From: an uncultured Lachnospiraceae bacterium
GTDB lineage: Bacteria > Bacillota > Clostridia > Lachnospirales > Lachnospiraceae
DNA: 5,420 bases
Reading direction: 5' to 3'
NCBI GenBank assembly: GCA_910586605.1
Contig: CAJUJR010000124.1
Coordinates: 1 to 5,420, forward strand
The stretch's first letter is position 1. Each line of letters starts with the position of its first letter. A program made the translations under genes and the position numbers. The notes beneath the pieces were generated by a model. The model saw only the letters and a list, made by a program, of their open reading frames with translations, was not told where the DNA came from and did no database searches. Shown here in pieces: positions 5,403 to 5,420 of the stretch.

Positions 5403-5420
5403 CTTTTTAGGAGAGTTTCT
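5367..5420 (+). mobile_element. left end of an inserted element, partial
   Basis: From 5367 the sequence follows the end of the palindromic element (2619-2653) without gaps for 35 bases, with 27 identities that include ATTACT and a 10-base block GGCGGTTAAA. The tape measure protein loses its native sequence at exactly this point and stops 11 codons later. The flank before it ends TAAT, similar in kind to the AAAT target of the other copy. The element runs out of the window, so its size and any transposase are unknown. AGGAGAG at 5409-5415 may be a ribosome site for a gene inside it. Confidence 0.55.

Noticed and set aside
1..5420. CRISPR arrays, tRNA genes, diversity-generating retroelement or reverse transcriptase
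   Set aside because: No regularly spaced repeats, no cloverleaf with a recognisable T-arm, no reverse transcriptase motifs and no adenine-variable template/variable repeat pair were seen.

Overview
The window looks like part of a siphovirus-type prophage, or a decaying remnant of one, in a low-GC Gram-positive host. A Clostridia/Lachnospiraceae-like host is most likely. This rests on the style of the proteins (a structural protein of the kind seen in clostridial prophages, a TP901-type tape measure protein), the strong AGGAGG-like ribosome binding sites and the AT-rich codon use. It is inference; no database was searched.

Layout, left to right. (1) 1-145: the tail end of something upstream, then a small hairpin. 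(2) 146-1182: a phage structural protein, probably the major tail tube protein, tightly followed by an 80-residue cysteine-rich protein and a terminator-like hairpin. (3) 1269-2138: a lysis pair, namely a 102-residue three-helix holin-like membrane protein and a single-domain N-acetylmuramoyl-L-alanine amidase with all metal and catalytic residues present. (4) 2139-3197: about 1 kb without a convincing intact gene. It holds a GC-richer, heavily base-paired segment (about 2160-2440) that may be a structured RNA, a small leftward reading frame whose start is cut off, and a 212-bp almost palindromic MITE-like element (2619-2830) bounded by AAAT direct repeats. (5) 3198-3629: a zinc-ribbon protein with its own promoter and a terminator, arranged like a 'moron' cargo gene. 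(6) 3862-5402: a tail tape measure protein in two frames, joined by a canonical -1 slippery heptamer, and cut off at 5367.

The main unifying observation is that the sequence at which the tape measure gene breaks off (5367-5401) matches the left end of the palindromic element (2619-2653) at 27 of 35 ungapped positions. One family of small transposable ends therefore seems to have hit this prophage twice: a complete short copy beside the lysis genes, and another element entering the tape measure gene and running out of the window. The tape measure product would be only about 513 residues, ending in 11 residues encoded by the element. If no full-length copy is made, this prophage should not build a normal tail.

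The gene order is also unusual. Holin and amidase lie between the presumed tail tube gene and the tape measure gene, where tail assembly chaperones are normally found. I do not see a clear new defence or mobile system. The best candidates for something undescribed are the structured segment at 2160-2440 and the palindromic element family.
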